Origin: Sulfuritalea sp.
GTDB taxonomy: Bacteria > Pseudomonadota > Gammaproteobacteria > Burkholderiales > Rhodocyclaceae
Length of the DNA: 64,000 nt
Direction: 5' to 3'
Assembly: GCA_030680805.1 (NCBI GenBank)
Contig: JAUXUK010000070.1
Coordinates: 110,362 to 174,361 of the forward strand
Shown here: piece after piece, positions 36,592-45,891 of the stretch
Layout of the letters: every line of letters begins with the position of its first letter
How positions within the stretch are numbered: the stretch's first letter is position 1
Position numbers and translations under genes: made by a program
Notes under the pieces: model-generated
Database searches by the model: none
What the model saw: the letters and a program-made list of their open reading frames with translations, nothing else
What the model was told of the DNA's origin: nothing

Positions 36592-37775
36592 GATGCCTCG
36601 CGGGAACGGGATGAGCGGCGGAAAAGCCATAGGAGGGAACTCGCCAATGCCGTCATGGCCACGACGGGCAGGGCCCAGGTGTTGAGGCTGGTCCAGCCTT
36701 CACTGCTGATCAGGACTCCGGAGGAAAGCGAAGTCAGGCCCTGCACGCCAAGCACGATGAAGTCGTTGCTGCCTTGTACCTTGGCTTTTTCCTCGGGACG
36801 ATAGGTCTCGGTGAGCAGCGTGGTGCCGCCGATGAACAGGAAGTTCCAGCCCAGTCCGAGCAGCACCAGCGCCCACCAGAAATGCATCAGCGTCTGGCCC
36901 GACACGGCAATGCCGATGCAGACGAACATCAGCGCGGCGCCGACGATGAGGATGTTCAGCACGCCGAAACGCTTGATCAGCCCGCCGGTGAAGAACGAAG
37001 GCGCGAACATGGCGATGACATGCCACTGCAGGATGAACGCGGTGTCGGCAAAGGGCAGGCCGCAGATGTCCATCGCCAGGGGCGTCGCCGTCATCAGCAG
37101 GTTCATCACGCCGTAGCCGCAGGCGGCAGCCAGCACCGCGACGACGAAGGCGGGCTGGCGCGCGATCTGGTGCAGCGGGCGCCCGACCGCCTTTTGCTCG
37201 GCCACCGACAGCGGCGGGATATCCAGCCGGCTGGCGATCAGCATCGACAACGCGGCAAAGCCGATCAGCGCTGCATAACTGGCGAGGTAGGTTGGCTCCA
37301 GCAGCGTGCGCGTCAGCTTGCCGACTTCCGGCCCGATCACGCCACCGAGGATGCCGCCGGCCAGGGTGAACGAGATCGCCTTGCCCTTCCAGTCCAGCGG
37401 CGCGGCATCGGCGGCGGCAAAGCGGTATTGCTGGCCGAAGGCGTTGTAGATACCGGCAAACACGGTACCGAAGCACAGCAGCCAGAAACTGCCGATGCTC
37501 ACGGCAAAGGCCGAAATCAGCGCGCCGAGCATGCCGAGCCCGGCGCCGAGCATGAAGCCGGCACGACGGCCGTAGCGCTTCATGAAAAACGCGGCGGGCA
37601 AGGTGGCCAGCGCGCCGCCGATGACATAGGTGGTGATCGGCAGCGTGGCCAGCCTCTTGTCGGCGGCGAGTTGAAGGCCGAGCAGGCCGTTGATGGCGAC
37701 CAGCATGATGCCGTTGGTCAACAGCAGGGCCTGCGCCCCCGCCAGCAGCGCGATGTTCTTCCGGTGGCTGCTCAT
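36588..37775 (-). CDS. MFS transporter
   Basis: A 395-residue permease with about twelve membrane helices. It contains the A-like motif FFMKRYGRRAGFMLG between helices 2 and 3, YNAFGQQYRFAAAD in helix 4-5 and a middle loop near residue 200. It resembles the bacterial group of MFS proteins annotated only as transporters, so the substrate is unknown. It overlaps the DUF2189 gene by four bases (ATGA) and the lysoplasmalogenase gene by four, so the three form one operon. Confidence 0.87.
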   Translation of the reverse strand: MSSHRKNIALLAGAQALLLTNGIMLVAINGLLGLQLAADKRLATLPITTYVIGGALATLPAAFFMKRYGRRAGFMLGAGLGMLGALISAFAVSIGSFWLLCFGTVFAGIYNAFGQQYRFAAADAAPLDWKGKAISFTLAGGILGGVIGPEVGKLTRTLLEPTYLASYAALIGFAALSMLIASRLDIPPLSVAEQKAVGRPLHQIARQPAFVVAVLAAACGYGVMNLLMTATPLAMDICGLPFADTAFILQWHVIAMFAPSFFTGGLIKRFGVLNILIVGAALMFVCIGIAVSGQTLMHFWWALVLLGLGWNFLFIGGTTLLTETYRPEEKAKVQGSNDFIVLGVQGLTSLSSGVLISSEGWTSLNTWALPVVAMTALASSLLWLFRRSSRSREAS

Positions 37776-38548
37776 GGCGTCGGGGGTTCGATCAGCGCGC
37801 GGTAGGCATGCCAGGTGGCGTGACCCACCAGCGGCATGGTGATGATGAGGCCGAGGAAGGCCGTGGCGATGCCGATGGCGGTCAGCAGGACAATCAGCGC
37901 GCCCCAGATCAGCATCATGGGCAGGTTGCGCGCCAGCGCCAGAAAACTGGCCAGCATGGCGGTGACGGTGTCCTTGTTGCGCTCCAGCATCATCGGGATG
38001 GACACCACCGAAACGGCAAACACCAGCATGGCGAAAAAGCCGCCGACGGCAAGATAGGCGAGCAGGAATTCGATGTTGTCGAACTTCAGGATCTGCGTCA
38101 TGAAGCTGCCCAGAGTGGGCATGCCACCTTGATAGAACAAGGCGAAGATCACCAGCGAGGCGCGGGCCCAGACCAGGTAGATGACGATCAGGATCAGCGA
38201 ATAGATGCCGAAGCAGCCGAAGTTGCGCTTCCAGACCGTTAGCGTGGCCGGCAGGCTCAGCGCTTCGCCGGTTTCGCGGCGGCGCGAGAGTTCGTAGAGG
38301 CCGAGGGCAAGGAACGGCCCGAGCAGCATGAATCCGGCCGTGACGGCCGTCACCAGTTGTACGGCATGGCGGAAGGCAAGAAAGAGCACCAAGCCGCCGA
38401 GGGCAAAGCAGAGGCCGTAGAACAGGCTGGCGAAGCCGGCGGCCCTGAAGTCATCCGCGCCGCGCCGCAGCCACTCGAAGGGCGCGGACAGCGGCAGGCC
38501 GCTGCGGACGTCGGGAAATGGATGGGCTTGCTCCTGGGGCGTCTCCAT
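37772..38548 (-). CDS. DUF2189 integral membrane protein
   Basis: A 258-residue membrane protein of the DUF2189 family of unknown function. It begins with a soluble part containing PFEWLRRGADDFRAAGFASLFYG and has about six hydrophobic segments. The family patterns GPFLALGLYELSRRRE and GHATWHAYRALI are visible. It lies five bases after the alpha/beta hydrolase stop on the other side and overlaps the MFS gene, so it belongs to the same minus-strand operon. Confidence 0.85.
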   Translation of the reverse strand: METPQEQAHPFPDVRSGLPLSAPFEWLRRGADDFRAAGFASLFYGLCFALGGLVLFLAFRHAVQLVTAVTAGFMLLGPFLALGLYELSRRRETGEALSLPATLTVWKRNFGCFGIYSLILIVIYLVWARASLVIFALFYQGGMPTLGSFMTQILKFDNIEFLLAYLAVGGFFAMLVFAVSVVSIPMMLERNKDTVTAMLASFLALARNLPMMLIWGALIVLLTAIGIATAFLGLIITMPLVGHATWHAYRALIEPPTP

Positions 38549-38553
38549 GGACG

Positions 38554-39396
38554 TCAGGCAATGAAGCCGCGCAGGGCATCGAGCACGGCATCGGGTTGTT
38601 CGGCCATCAGCGCGTGGCCGGCGCCATCGAGGCTCTTATGCTTGACGTCCTTGATTGCCGCGGCGAGTTTGGTGGCAGCCTTGGGATTCGTCATCATGTC
38701 CCGCTTGCCACTGATGATCAAGACCGGGCAAGTCAGTGCCGCAGCAGCTTCCATGCCGCGGGTATAGGCGTTGCAGGCGGCGAGATCGTTGTGCAGCACG
38801 CCGGGCTTCTGGCGCTCCATGAGACGCCGTGAGGCGCCCAGCAGCCACATGCCCGGCACGGTGTTGCCGCCGATGGTGCCGCGCGGCGAATGCGACCAGG
38901 CGTTGATCATGGCGATGGCCTTCGGCTCCCTGTCCTTCGCTGCACCCAGCAGGGCGTCGGATACGGGCATCGGCACGGCGGTGCCGATCAGGGCGATGCG
39001 CGCGATGCGGGCCGGATGACGTGCCGCGCATTCGAGCGCAGTCAGCGAACCCATGCTGTGGCCGACCAGATAGACGGTTTTCGCCGTATTGCCGGCCCGC
39101 GAAGCGGAATCCCCGGTATGCAGAGCACTGCCAGCGCCGACTTTTTCGAGCAGCAGTTCGATCCAGTCGGCCAGGTCTTCGATCGAGGGCAGCGGCTTGC
39201 CGGCACTGCGGCCATGGCCGGGCAGATCGACAGCCAGCACTGAAAAGCCATGGTGGGCGAACCAGCGGCTCTGCAGGCCCCAGACGCTGTGATCGTTCTG
39301 CGCGCCGTGGATGAACACGACGCAGGGCAGGGCAGCATCGAAGGGCTTGCCGCCGGTGTAGGCGTAGGCTGACTCGCCGTTGATTTCGATCTGCAT
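38554..39396 (-). CDS. alpha/beta hydrolase
   Basis: A 280-residue hydrolase with the catalytic Ser in GHSMGS, the oxyanion region CVVFIHGAQNDHSVW, an Asp in SGKRDMM and the His in GAGHALMAE. The substrate is not known. The loop before the nucleophile strand is expanded by the long form of the dispersed repeat (39080-39147), read as EKVGAGSALHTGDSASRAGN, which has no equivalent in usual alpha/beta hydrolases. It is two bases away from metY, so the two are probably co-transcribed. Confidence 0.9.
   Translation of the reverse strand: MQIEINGESAYAYTGGKPFDAALPCVVFIHGAQNDHSVWGLQSRWFAHHGFSVLAVDLPGHGRSAGKPLPSIEDLADWIELLLEKVGAGSALHTGDSASRAGNTAKTVYLVGHSMGSLTALECAARHPARIARIALIGTAVPMPVSDALLGAAKDREPKAIAMINAWSHSPRGTIGGNTVPGMWLLGASRRLMERQKPGVLHNDLAACNAYTRGMEAAAALTCPVLIISGKRDMMTNPKAATKLAAAIKDVKHKSLDGAGHALMAEQPDAVLDALRGFIA
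39080..39147 (+). repeat. long form (68 bp) of dispersed repeat inside alpha/beta hydrolase
   Basis: Begins TTCGCCGTATTGCC, continues with CCCGCGAAGCGGAAT and ATGCAGAGCAC, and ends with the core CAGCGCCGACTTTTTC. No stop codon occurs in any of the six frames. The gene on the minus strand reads it as a 20-odd residue loop. This is the best-preserved long copy in the window. Confidence 0.85.
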
Positions 39397-39398
39397 GT

Positions 39399-40685
39399 CT
39401 AAACTTTCGCCGCCGCGGCGAGGCCGCGATTCAGGTCTTCAATCAGGTCGCCGACGTCTTCGAGACCGATCGACAGGCGGATGGTGCCGGGATGGATACC
39501 CGCCGCCACCAGCGCGGCATCCGACATGCGGAAATGGGTGGTGGACGCCGGATGGATCACCAGCGATTTCGCATCGCCGACGTTGGCCAGATGCGAGAAC
39601 ACGCGCAGGGCTTCGATGAATTTACGTCCGGCCGGGCGCCCGCCCTTCAGGGAAAAGCTGAACACGGAACCGGCGCCGCGCGGCAGCAGCACTTGCGCCA
39701 GTGCATGGTCGGGGTGGTCGTCGAGTTCCGGGTAACCCACGCCTTCGACCGCTTCGTGTTTCACCAGATGCTCGACTGCTTTGCGCGTATTGGCGATGTG
39801 CCGTTCCATGCGCAGCGGCAGGGTCTCCATGCCTTGCAGCAACTGGAACGCCGTCATCGGACTCATGCAGGCGCCGAAATCGCGCAGGCCTTCGCGGCGC
39901 GCCCGCAGCAGGAAGGCCGCGACGGTGGATTCTTCGCTGAAATCCATGCCGTGAAAGCCTGCATAGGGTTCGGTCAGGGTCGGGAACTTGCCGCCCGATT
40001 GTTCCCAGTCGAAGGTGCCGCCATCGACCAGGAGGCCGCCGATGGCGACGCCGTGGCCGCCGAGGAACTTGGTCGCCGAATGAAAGATCAGATCGGCGCC
40101 GTGATCGAAGGGGCGCATCAGCCAGGGCGTGGTGAAGGTGCTGTCCACCATCAGCGGCAAGCCGTGATCGTGGGCCAACGCCGACACTGCCGGGATGTTC
40201 AGCACGTCGAGGCCGGGGTTGCCCAGCGTCTCGCCGAACAGCAGGCGTGTCTCCGGGCGGATCGCCGCGCGCCAGGCGTCAAGATCGCGCGGATCGACGA
40301 AGGTGGTAGTGATGCCGAAGCGGGGCAGGGTGTAGTCGAGCAAATTGTGCGACCCGCCATACAGCGAACGGCTGGCGACGATGTGCGAACCGGCACCCAT
40401 CAGGGTGGCAATCGCCAGATGCATGGCGGCCTGGCCCGAGGCCACCGCAATCGCGCCGACGCCGCCTTCGAGCGCGGCGATGCGCTCTTCGAGCACCGCA
40501 TTGGTCGGGTTGGAGATGCGCGAATACACATGGCCGGCGCGCTCCATGTTGAACAGCGCCGCGGCCTGGTCGGAATCCTTGAAGACGAAGGATGTGGTCA
40601 GGTAGATCGGCGTCGCCCGTGCGCCGAACTTGTCGTCGGGCACTTGCCCCGCATGCAGGGCAAGAGTGTCAAAGTTGTAACTCAT
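39399..40685 (-). CDS. metY: O-acetylhomoserine aminocarboxypropyltransferase (MetY)
   Basis: PLP enzyme of the Cys/Met metabolism family that makes homocysteine from O-acetylhomoserine and sulfide (direct sulfhydrylation). The 428 residues start MSYNFDTLALHAGQ and include YSRISNPTN, the PLP lysine in SATKFLGGHG, and the end HPASTTHFR and LSIGLEDVGDLIEDL, all typical of MetY/MetZ. The downstream neighbour is the alpha/beta hydrolase; this fits homoserine/methionine metabolism, although the hydrolase is not MetX. Confidence 0.95.
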   Translation of the reverse strand: MSYNFDTLALHAGQVPDDKFGARATPIYLTTSFVFKDSDQAAALFNMERAGHVYSRISNPTNAVLEERIAALEGGVGAIAVASGQAAMHLAIATLMGAGSHIVASRSLYGGSHNLLDYTLPRFGITTTFVDPRDLDAWRAAIRPETRLLFGETLGNPGLDVLNIPAVSALAHDHGLPLMVDSTFTTPWLMRPFDHGADLIFHSATKFLGGHGVAIGGLLVDGGTFDWEQSGGKFPTLTEPYAGFHGMDFSEESTVAAFLLRARREGLRDFGACMSPMTAFQLLQGMETLPLRMERHIANTRKAVEHLVKHEAVEGVGYPELDDHPDHALAQVLLPRGAGSVFSFSLKGGRPAGRKFIEALRVFSHLANVGDAKSLVIHPASTTHFRMSDAALVAAGIHPGTIRLSIGLEDVGDLIEDLNRGLAAAAKV

Positions 40686-40695
40686 TGAGTCATCC

Positions 40696-40899
40696 GTTTA
40701 GCGTGAAATAACTCGTTCGGAGCGACTGGTGATAGTCGAGCGAAGCGAGCCAATTAGTAGCCTCCCCGCGAGGGGGCGAGGCGGGAATTCGCGACGCAAG
40801 CGTCGCGCCGCCGCAGCCGGCTGGCTGTGCAAAGCCAGCCGTGGGCCGCGTAGCGGATGGGAGGGGCGGGCCTTCAATTCGCCTGTAACGATTTCATGG
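40696..40899 (-). repeat. composite intergenic repeat (family 1 with insert)
   Basis: On the minus strand the ends match family 1 (GGCGAATTGAAGGCCCGCCC at one end, GCTCGCTTCGCTCGA, CCAGTCGCTCCG and ACGCTAAAC at the other). The middle is expanded by about 80 bases with GGCTGGCTTTGCACAGCC and GGCTGCGGCGGCGCG, which are also found in the family 2 copy at 21750. It fills most of the gap between metY and the YdcH gene. Confidence 0.8.
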
Positions 40900-40927
40900 C
40901 ACGGGGGGGGCTTGACGACCATGCAAG

Positions 40928-41152
40928 TTATGCGTATTCGTCGGGATCGGGATCCAGCATGCGCTCCAGCGCCGAGATGCGGTCCTTGATCAGCAGCTTG
41001 CGCTTCTTCAGGCGTCGCAGCAGCAACTGGTCATCAGGAGGGGTTGTGGTCATGCGGCTGATGGCCTCGTCGAGATCGCGGTGTTCGATGCGCAACTCAA
41101 CCAGGCGGGCCTGCAAGACCTCGGTCGGCTCTGTCGGATCATTGGGTTCCAT
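40928..41152 (-). CDS. YdcH family protein (DUF465)
   Basis: A 74-residue protein with the DUF465/YdcH pattern: a helix with LRIEHRDLDEAISRM, then DQLLLRRLKKRKLLIKDRI and the acidic end. It folds as a helical hairpin. The function is unknown. The gene lies alone between the metY repeat and the divergently transcribed kinase gene, with a 58-base gap to it. Confidence 0.85.
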   Translation of the reverse strand: MEPNDPTEPTEVLQARLVELRIEHRDLDEAISRMTTTPPDDQLLLRRLKKRKLLIKDRISALERMLDPDPDEYA

Positions 41153-41210
41153 GTCGCTATGGTATGGGTGCCGGGGGCTCTTGGCAACCTGAACACGCTA
41201 GAATTCGTCG

Positions 41211-43607
41211 ATGGAAAAATGTATCGGCCGCTTTGAACTCCGTCGTGAATTGGGACGCGGAGCGCAGAGCATCGTCTATCTTGGGTGGGATCCCCAGCTC
41301 GAACGCGAAGTGGCGATCAAGACGCTGCATTTTTCGCGGGCGGACGCGAAGCGCAATGACGCACTGCTGGCCGAAGCCCGTTCGGTCAGCCGCCTGCGGC
41401 ACCCCAATCTGGTGCCGATTTTCGATGCCGGCGAGGAAGGCGGCGACCCCTACCTGGTATTCGAGTTTGTCGACGGCCCCAACCTGGCCGAGCTCATCGC
41501 CAGGGAAGGCCGCATCCCGGCGTCACGCACGGCCGACCTGATGCGTCAGGTGCTCGATGCCCTGGCCATGGCCCATGTGGCGGGAATCATTCATCGTGAC
41601 CTGAAACCTTCAAACATCCTGATCGATCCGCAAGGGCGTCCGCGCGTGATGGATTTCGGCATTGCCACGCGCCTCGACGCCGTCGAATCGGAAAAGGATC
41701 AGGTGGGCATTACGGGCACGCTCAATTACCTCGCGCCGGAGTATGTCGATGGCCGCCAGGTCAGCGAAAAATCCGACGTTTATGCGGCCGGGCTGGTGAT
41801 GATCGAGATGCTTTCCGGCCAGCCATGGGCGCGTGGAGAGACCCCGGTCGGAATCATTCATCAGATTCTCAACCAGCCGGTCACCCTGCCGGCCGACGTG
41901 AGCATCGACAACCAGCTCGCCGGCATCATTCTGAAAGCCTGTGCTCGCGATCCGGCTATGCGCACTGCCGGCGCGGCACAAATGAAATCGCAACTGGACG
42001 ACTATCTCGGCGCCGCAGCGACGCCGATTGATACGCCGGAGGCCGCCGAGTCGAGGAAGAAGGACACGCTGGAATTCCTGATCCGCCGCATGAAGCACAA
42101 AACGGATTTCCCGGCGCTGTCGGATTCGGTATCGGCGATCAACAAGTTGACTCATTCCGACAAGGAGAGCATCAACCGGCTGTCCAATACGATCCTCAAG
42201 GACTATGGCCTGACCAACAAGATCCTGCGCCTGGTGAACTCGGTGCATTACCGACGCTCGGGTGGTGGCACCATCAGCACCATTTCGCGCGCGGTGATCG
42301 TGCTCGGGTTTGATGCCTTGCGCAACATCGCGATTACGGTTCTGCTGTTCGAGCACATGCAGGACAAGGGCAATGCGCGCGAGCTGAAGGAAGCCTTTCT
42401 GCGCGCCAATCTGGCCGGCACTCTGGCGCGAGCGGCCAGCAAGCAGTTCATGGCCCGCGAAGCCGAGGAAGCCTATGTCTGCGCCCTGTTTCACAGTGTC
42501 GGCCAGCTGCTGGCGCAGTTCTATTTTCCCGAGGAAGTGGCCGAAATCCGCAAGGTGATGGTGCAAAGGAACTGCTCCGAGGAAACTGCCTCGGCCATGG
42601 TTTTTGGCTTGTCGTTTTCAGAGCTTGGCATCGGCATCGCACACCATTGGGGTTTCCCTCCCGGGCTCATCAACAGTTTGCGGCCTTTGCCGGAAGGCGT
42701 GATCAGGAAGCCGGCGACCAACGATGAAGCGCTGAGGGTGGTCGCCGGGTTTGCCAACGAAATCTGCGCCGCCATTGCCTCGGTGCCCAAGGAGCAGCGG
42801 GTCGAAGCCACGCGTGCCGCCCGTGAGCGCTTCATTTCCAGCATGCAGTTTTCCGACACTCAACTGCAGTCGGTGCTGGAAAAGTCGCTTGAAGAACTCG
42901 GCGAACTGGCAACCATCCTTCACGTGAATCTGACGCAAAGCCCGTTCGTTCGCCATGTCAAGGCGTGGACAGGTACGCCGGCGGAAGCCACGGCGGCAAC
43001 AGAGGCCAAGGCACTCGACACCACCTTGCTCGGCGATCCCGTGGTGCCCGAGCAGAGCGAAACCGGCGAGGTGAACGCGGAGGGCGTTCCGGATGCGGCA
43101 CAGGACATTCTTGCTGCCGGCATTCAGGACATCAGCAACTCGCTGGTGGATGACTTCTCGCTGAATGACGTGCTGCGCATCACGCTCGAAACCATGTACC
43201 GCGCGATGGGATTTCAGCGGGTACTGTTGTGCCTGAGGGAACCCAAGAGCGGCAGCATGGCGGGGCGTTTCGGATTTGGCGCGGACACCACTGAGCTGGC
43301 GCGCAAGTTTCGATTTCCTCTGGTCGATGCGCCAAACGTGTTCCAGCTGGCCATCAACAAGGGGGTGGACATCATCATCAACGACATCGATGATCCAAAG
43401 ATGGCCGGCAAGGTCCCGGATTGGTATCGCAAAACCGTGATCGCCAAGACCTTCGTGCTGCTGCCGCTGCTGATCAAGGGAAATGCAGTGGGGCTGATCT
43501 ACTGCGATCGCGACAAGGCTGGCAGCATCGTGATTCCGGAAAAAGAGCTGTCCCTGCTGAAGACCTTGCGCAATCAGGCTCTTCTGGCCATCAAGCAATC
43601 CATGTGA
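41211..43607 (+). CDS. serine/threonine kinase-HDOD-GAF fusion protein
   Basis: A 798-residue cytoplasmic signalling protein of unusual construction. Residues 8-275 form a Hanks-type kinase with GRGAQSIVY, the lysine in VAIKTL, HRDLKPSN and DFGIA, all intact. Residues about 290-490 form an HDOD domain (SINRLSNTILKDYGLTNKILRLVNSVHYR, HSVGQLLAQF). After a linker with an acidic/Thr-rich part, residues about 645-795 form a GAF domain. HDOD proteins take part in signalling and gene regulation but do not hydrolyse phosphates. It may phosphorylate partners in response to the GAF ligand. It stands alone on the plus strand. Confidence 0.92.
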   Translation: MEKCIGRFELRRELGRGAQSIVYLGWDPQLEREVAIKTLHFSRADAKRNDALLAEARSVSRLRHPNLVPIFDAGEEGGDPYLVFEFVDGPNLAELIAREGRIPASRTADLMRQVLDALAMAHVAGIIHRDLKPSNILIDPQGRPRVMDFGIATRLDAVESEKDQVGITGTLNYLAPEYVDGRQVSEKSDVYAAGLVMIEMLSGQPWARGETPVGIIHQILNQPVTLPADVSIDNQLAGIILKACARDPAMRTAGAAQMKSQLDDYLGAAATPIDTPEAAESRKKDTLEFLIRRMKHKTDFPALSDSVSAINKLTHSDKESINRLSNTILKDYGLTNKILRLVNSVHYRRSGGGTISTISRAVIVLGFDALRNIAITVLLFEHMQDKGNARELKEAFLRANLAGTLARAASKQFMAREAEEAYVCALFHSVGQLLAQFYFPEEVAEIRKVMVQRNCSEETASAMVFGLSFSELGIGIAHHWGFPPGLINSLRPLPEGVIRKPATNDEALRVVAGFANEICAAIASVPKEQRVEATRAARERFISSMQFSDTQLQSVLEKSLEELGELATILHVNLTQSPFVRHVKAWTGTPAEATAATEAKALDTTLLGDPVVPEQSETGEVNAEGVPDAAQDILAAGIQDISNSLVDDFSLNDVLRITLETMYRAMGFQRVLLCLREPKSGSMAGRFGFGADTTELARKFRFPLVDAPNVFQLAINKGVDIIINDIDDPKMAGKVPDWYRKTVIAKTFVLLPLLIKGNAVGLIYCDRDKAGSIVIPEKELSLLKTLRNQALLAIKQSM

Positions 43608-43619
43608 GGCGCGGCCGAT

Positions 43620-44051
43620 TCAGCTGGCGATGTATTGCTCGAGCTGCTTGATCAGGAAGGCCTGCTCCGAGATGGTTTCCTTGACCAGATCGCCAATGGA
43701 TACCATGCCGATTACATTCTGGTTGTCATCGAGTATCGGCAGATGGCGGATGTGTTTCTCGGTCATCAGCGCCATCGCCTGGTCGGTCGTCTGTCCGGGA
43801 AGGGCGTAGAGCACCTTTTCCGTCATGATCTCCCGCACGAGTGTCTCCTTGGATGATTTGCCAAGAAGAATAATCTTGCGGGCGTAATCGCGCTCGCTGA
43901 ATATTCCGGCGAGCCGCGTACCCTGCATCGCCATTACGGCGCCAACGTCATGCTTGGCCATCAGCTCCAGGGCCGAAAAAACGGAGTCATCCGGCGACAC
44001 CGTAATCGGGGCACGGGGACGCTGTTCAATCAACTGCTTCATGGTCTTCAT
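43620..44051 (-). CDS. CBS-domain protein
   Basis: A 143-residue protein made of two CBS domains (about residues 8-65 and 75-135). Pairs of CBS domains bind adenosine nucleotides and regulate other proteins. Motifs are VFSALELMAKHDVGAVMAM, GIFSERDYARKIIL, LPGQTTDQAMALMTEKHIRHLPI and GMVSIGDLVK. No catalytic domain is attached. It is 12 bases from the convergent kinase gene and in the same direction as the diguanylate cyclase. Confidence 0.92.
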   Translation of the reverse strand: MKTMKQLIEQRPRAPITVSPDDSVFSALELMAKHDVGAVMAMQGTRLAGIFSERDYARKIILLGKSSKETLVREIMTEKVLYALPGQTTDQAMALMTEKHIRHLPILDDNQNVIGMVSIGDLVKETISEQAFLIKQLEQYIAS

Positions 44052-44085
44052 GGTGACTCCTCTTGTGGTTGTCAGGCCTGCCGTC

Positions 44086-45885
44086 TCAGGCCGATACTAC
44101 GCGGTTTTTGCCGGCCCGCTTGGCCAGGTACATGGCTTCGTCGGCGCGTTTCAGGGCATCGTAAGGCGTTTCCTCGCCTTGCAGTTCAGCGACGCCGCAA
44201 CTGAAGGTGATCAGCACCTTGTCGTTATTGCTCAGGAAGAAGCGGCGCGTAAGCTCGCGCTGCACGCGAACCATGGCACTTACCGCGTCCTCAATGGGCG
44301 TGTTGGGCAGCAGCACGACGAACTCTTCGCCGCCATAGCGGGCCAGAGTGTCCTGCGGACGAATGGTTTCGCGCGCTACCTGCGACAAATGCACCAGCGC
44401 GGCATCACCCACTGCGTGCCCGAGGCTGTCGTTGAGCTTCTTGAAATTGTCGATGTCGAGCATGGCCAGGCTGAGTGACCCACCCTGGCGGCGGAGACGG
44501 CCGACTTCGCTCTCCAGTGCTTCATCCATGCCCTTGCGATTGAGCGCGCCGGTCAGGGCGTCATGCCGCACCAGGTCGCTGGCATGCGCCAGCTCATTCT
44601 GGAGGCGGGTGACTTCACCTTCGGCCTCATGCACCCGCGCGCGCATGATGCTCAGCTCGTCGCGCGAACGAGCGGCGTTGATCTGAACGGTTCGGGTTTC
44701 ACGCATCACTTCGTCGAGCACATCCGACAGCTCGGTGATGTCATTGGCCTTGCTGATCCGTTCCGCACATTTCTCGATCTTGTCGTGATAGCCGCTGGTT
44801 GTTTCCGAAAAGTCGCCAAGACGATCGACAAAGGTGGCGAGCATCATCTTGAGTCTGTCCTTGGCTTCGTTCAGGCTCTTCTTGAGCGAACTCTGCTTGA
44901 TGATGACGTCCTTCATGCGGCGCTCGACGTCATCCAGCTGGCGCAGATTGAGAGGCTGGTTGACGAGCTCGCGCACGACGCTGATCTGGCCGGTCAGCCA
45001 TTGGTCATCCACCACCAGCTCACTGATGTTGTCGATGATCAGATGCACCAGATGCAGCAGGGCGGTTTTAAGTTCCGCCTGATCTTCGGCAACATACTGG
45101 GCTCGATAGCTGAGCTTTTTCAGCCGGTCAGCGAGGCCGCCGAGTTCCGCTTCGTTGTGCGCGGCCCTGACTGCCGCGGCAATCTCTGCCGACTCGCGCG
45201 CCAGGTCCGGGCTCTCGGCCAGGATGATGGACAAGGTGTTGTTGAGCAGTTGGGCGATCAGTTCCTGAAGTTCGCCGATGCCGCCGCGCAATGCCGGCTG
45301 ATCGGGTCCGGCAGCAGCTACCGCCGGCCTGCCTGCCGGCGCGGCCGCAGGCGCGGGGACAGTGTCCGAAGAATCCGGCGCCACGTCGGGGGCCAATTCA
45401 CTGCTTTCCCCGACGGGCGTGTGGGACCATGAACGAACCGCCGACTGCAGCCGCGAAAACAGCAATTCGGGCGAATTGGAGACGGACAGAACGTGCTCGA
45501 CGGTTTCCTTCTTCTTGGCCGCCGTCAGTCCGGCATGGTGCGTGTCGAACTGGTGCACGAGGTCGCGGATCAGCGACGACCAGGCGAGCGGCTCCGCACC
45601 CGGCTTTGCCAGCAGATCGTTCAAGGCCGCGCCCAAGCCGTCCCAGTTGGCCCCGGCAATGGCGGTCTCCAACTGCCTGGCAAACCGGATCTGCTCCGCG
45701 GAGTCGCGCGGCAGCGCTGCGTGCAAGGCCTTGAGCGAACGCTCCGGAAACGGTTCGGCAATTTTCGAACCGGTGATTTCGTGATAGATCGACCGATAAT
45801 TGTCCGGCGTCGGTGGCGTCTTGTTCATCGCTAGGCGACGCAGTGTTTCGCGGGCAATCTCGAATGGCTGGGTGGGTTTGGTCAT
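44086..45885 (-). CDS. diguanylate cyclase with long helical N-terminus
   Basis: A 599-residue protein with a C-terminal GGDEF domain (about residues 430-595) with RYGGEEFVVLLPN and an inhibitory RPQD five residues before. The N-terminal 420 residues are soluble and strongly helical, with a Pro/Ala-rich segment near residues 170-200 and coiled-coil predicted regions before the catalytic domain; this arrangement occurs in other betaproteobacteria. The first 40 residues (ETLRRLAMNKTPPTPDNYRS) are conserved in that group. It lies six bases after the response regulator gene, so it is likely to be in the same operon. Confidence 0.92.
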   Translation of the reverse strand: MTKPTQPFEIARETLRRLAMNKTPPTPDNYRSIYHEITGSKIAEPFPERSLKALHAALPRDSAEQIRFARQLETAIAGANWDGLGAALNDLLAKPGAEPLAWSSLIRDLVHQFDTHHAGLTAAKKKETVEHVLSVSNSPELLFSRLQSAVRSWSHTPVGESSELAPDVAPDSSDTVPAPAAAPAGRPAVAAAGPDQPALRGGIGELQELIAQLLNNTLSIILAESPDLARESAEIAAAVRAAHNEAELGGLADRLKKLSYRAQYVAEDQAELKTALLHLVHLIIDNISELVVDDQWLTGQISVVRELVNQPLNLRQLDDVERRMKDVIIKQSSLKKSLNEAKDRLKMMLATFVDRLGDFSETTSGYHDKIEKCAERISKANDITELSDVLDEVMRETRTVQINAARSRDELSIMRARVHEAEGEVTRLQNELAHASDLVRHDALTGALNRKGMDEALESEVGRLRRQGGSLSLAMLDIDNFKKLNDSLGHAVGDAALVHLSQVARETIRPQDTLARYGGEEFVVLLPNTPIEDAVSAMVRVQRELTRRFFLSNNDKVLITFSCGVAELQGEETPYDALKRADEAMYLAKRAGKNRVVSA

Positions 45886-45891
45886 GTCGGG

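Noticed and set aside
40698..40922. A 74-codon frame in the gap between metY and the YdcH gene
   Set aside because: It lies wholly in the dispersed repeat. Similar translations arise from the copy at 18787, so it reflects the repeated DNA and not a gene.
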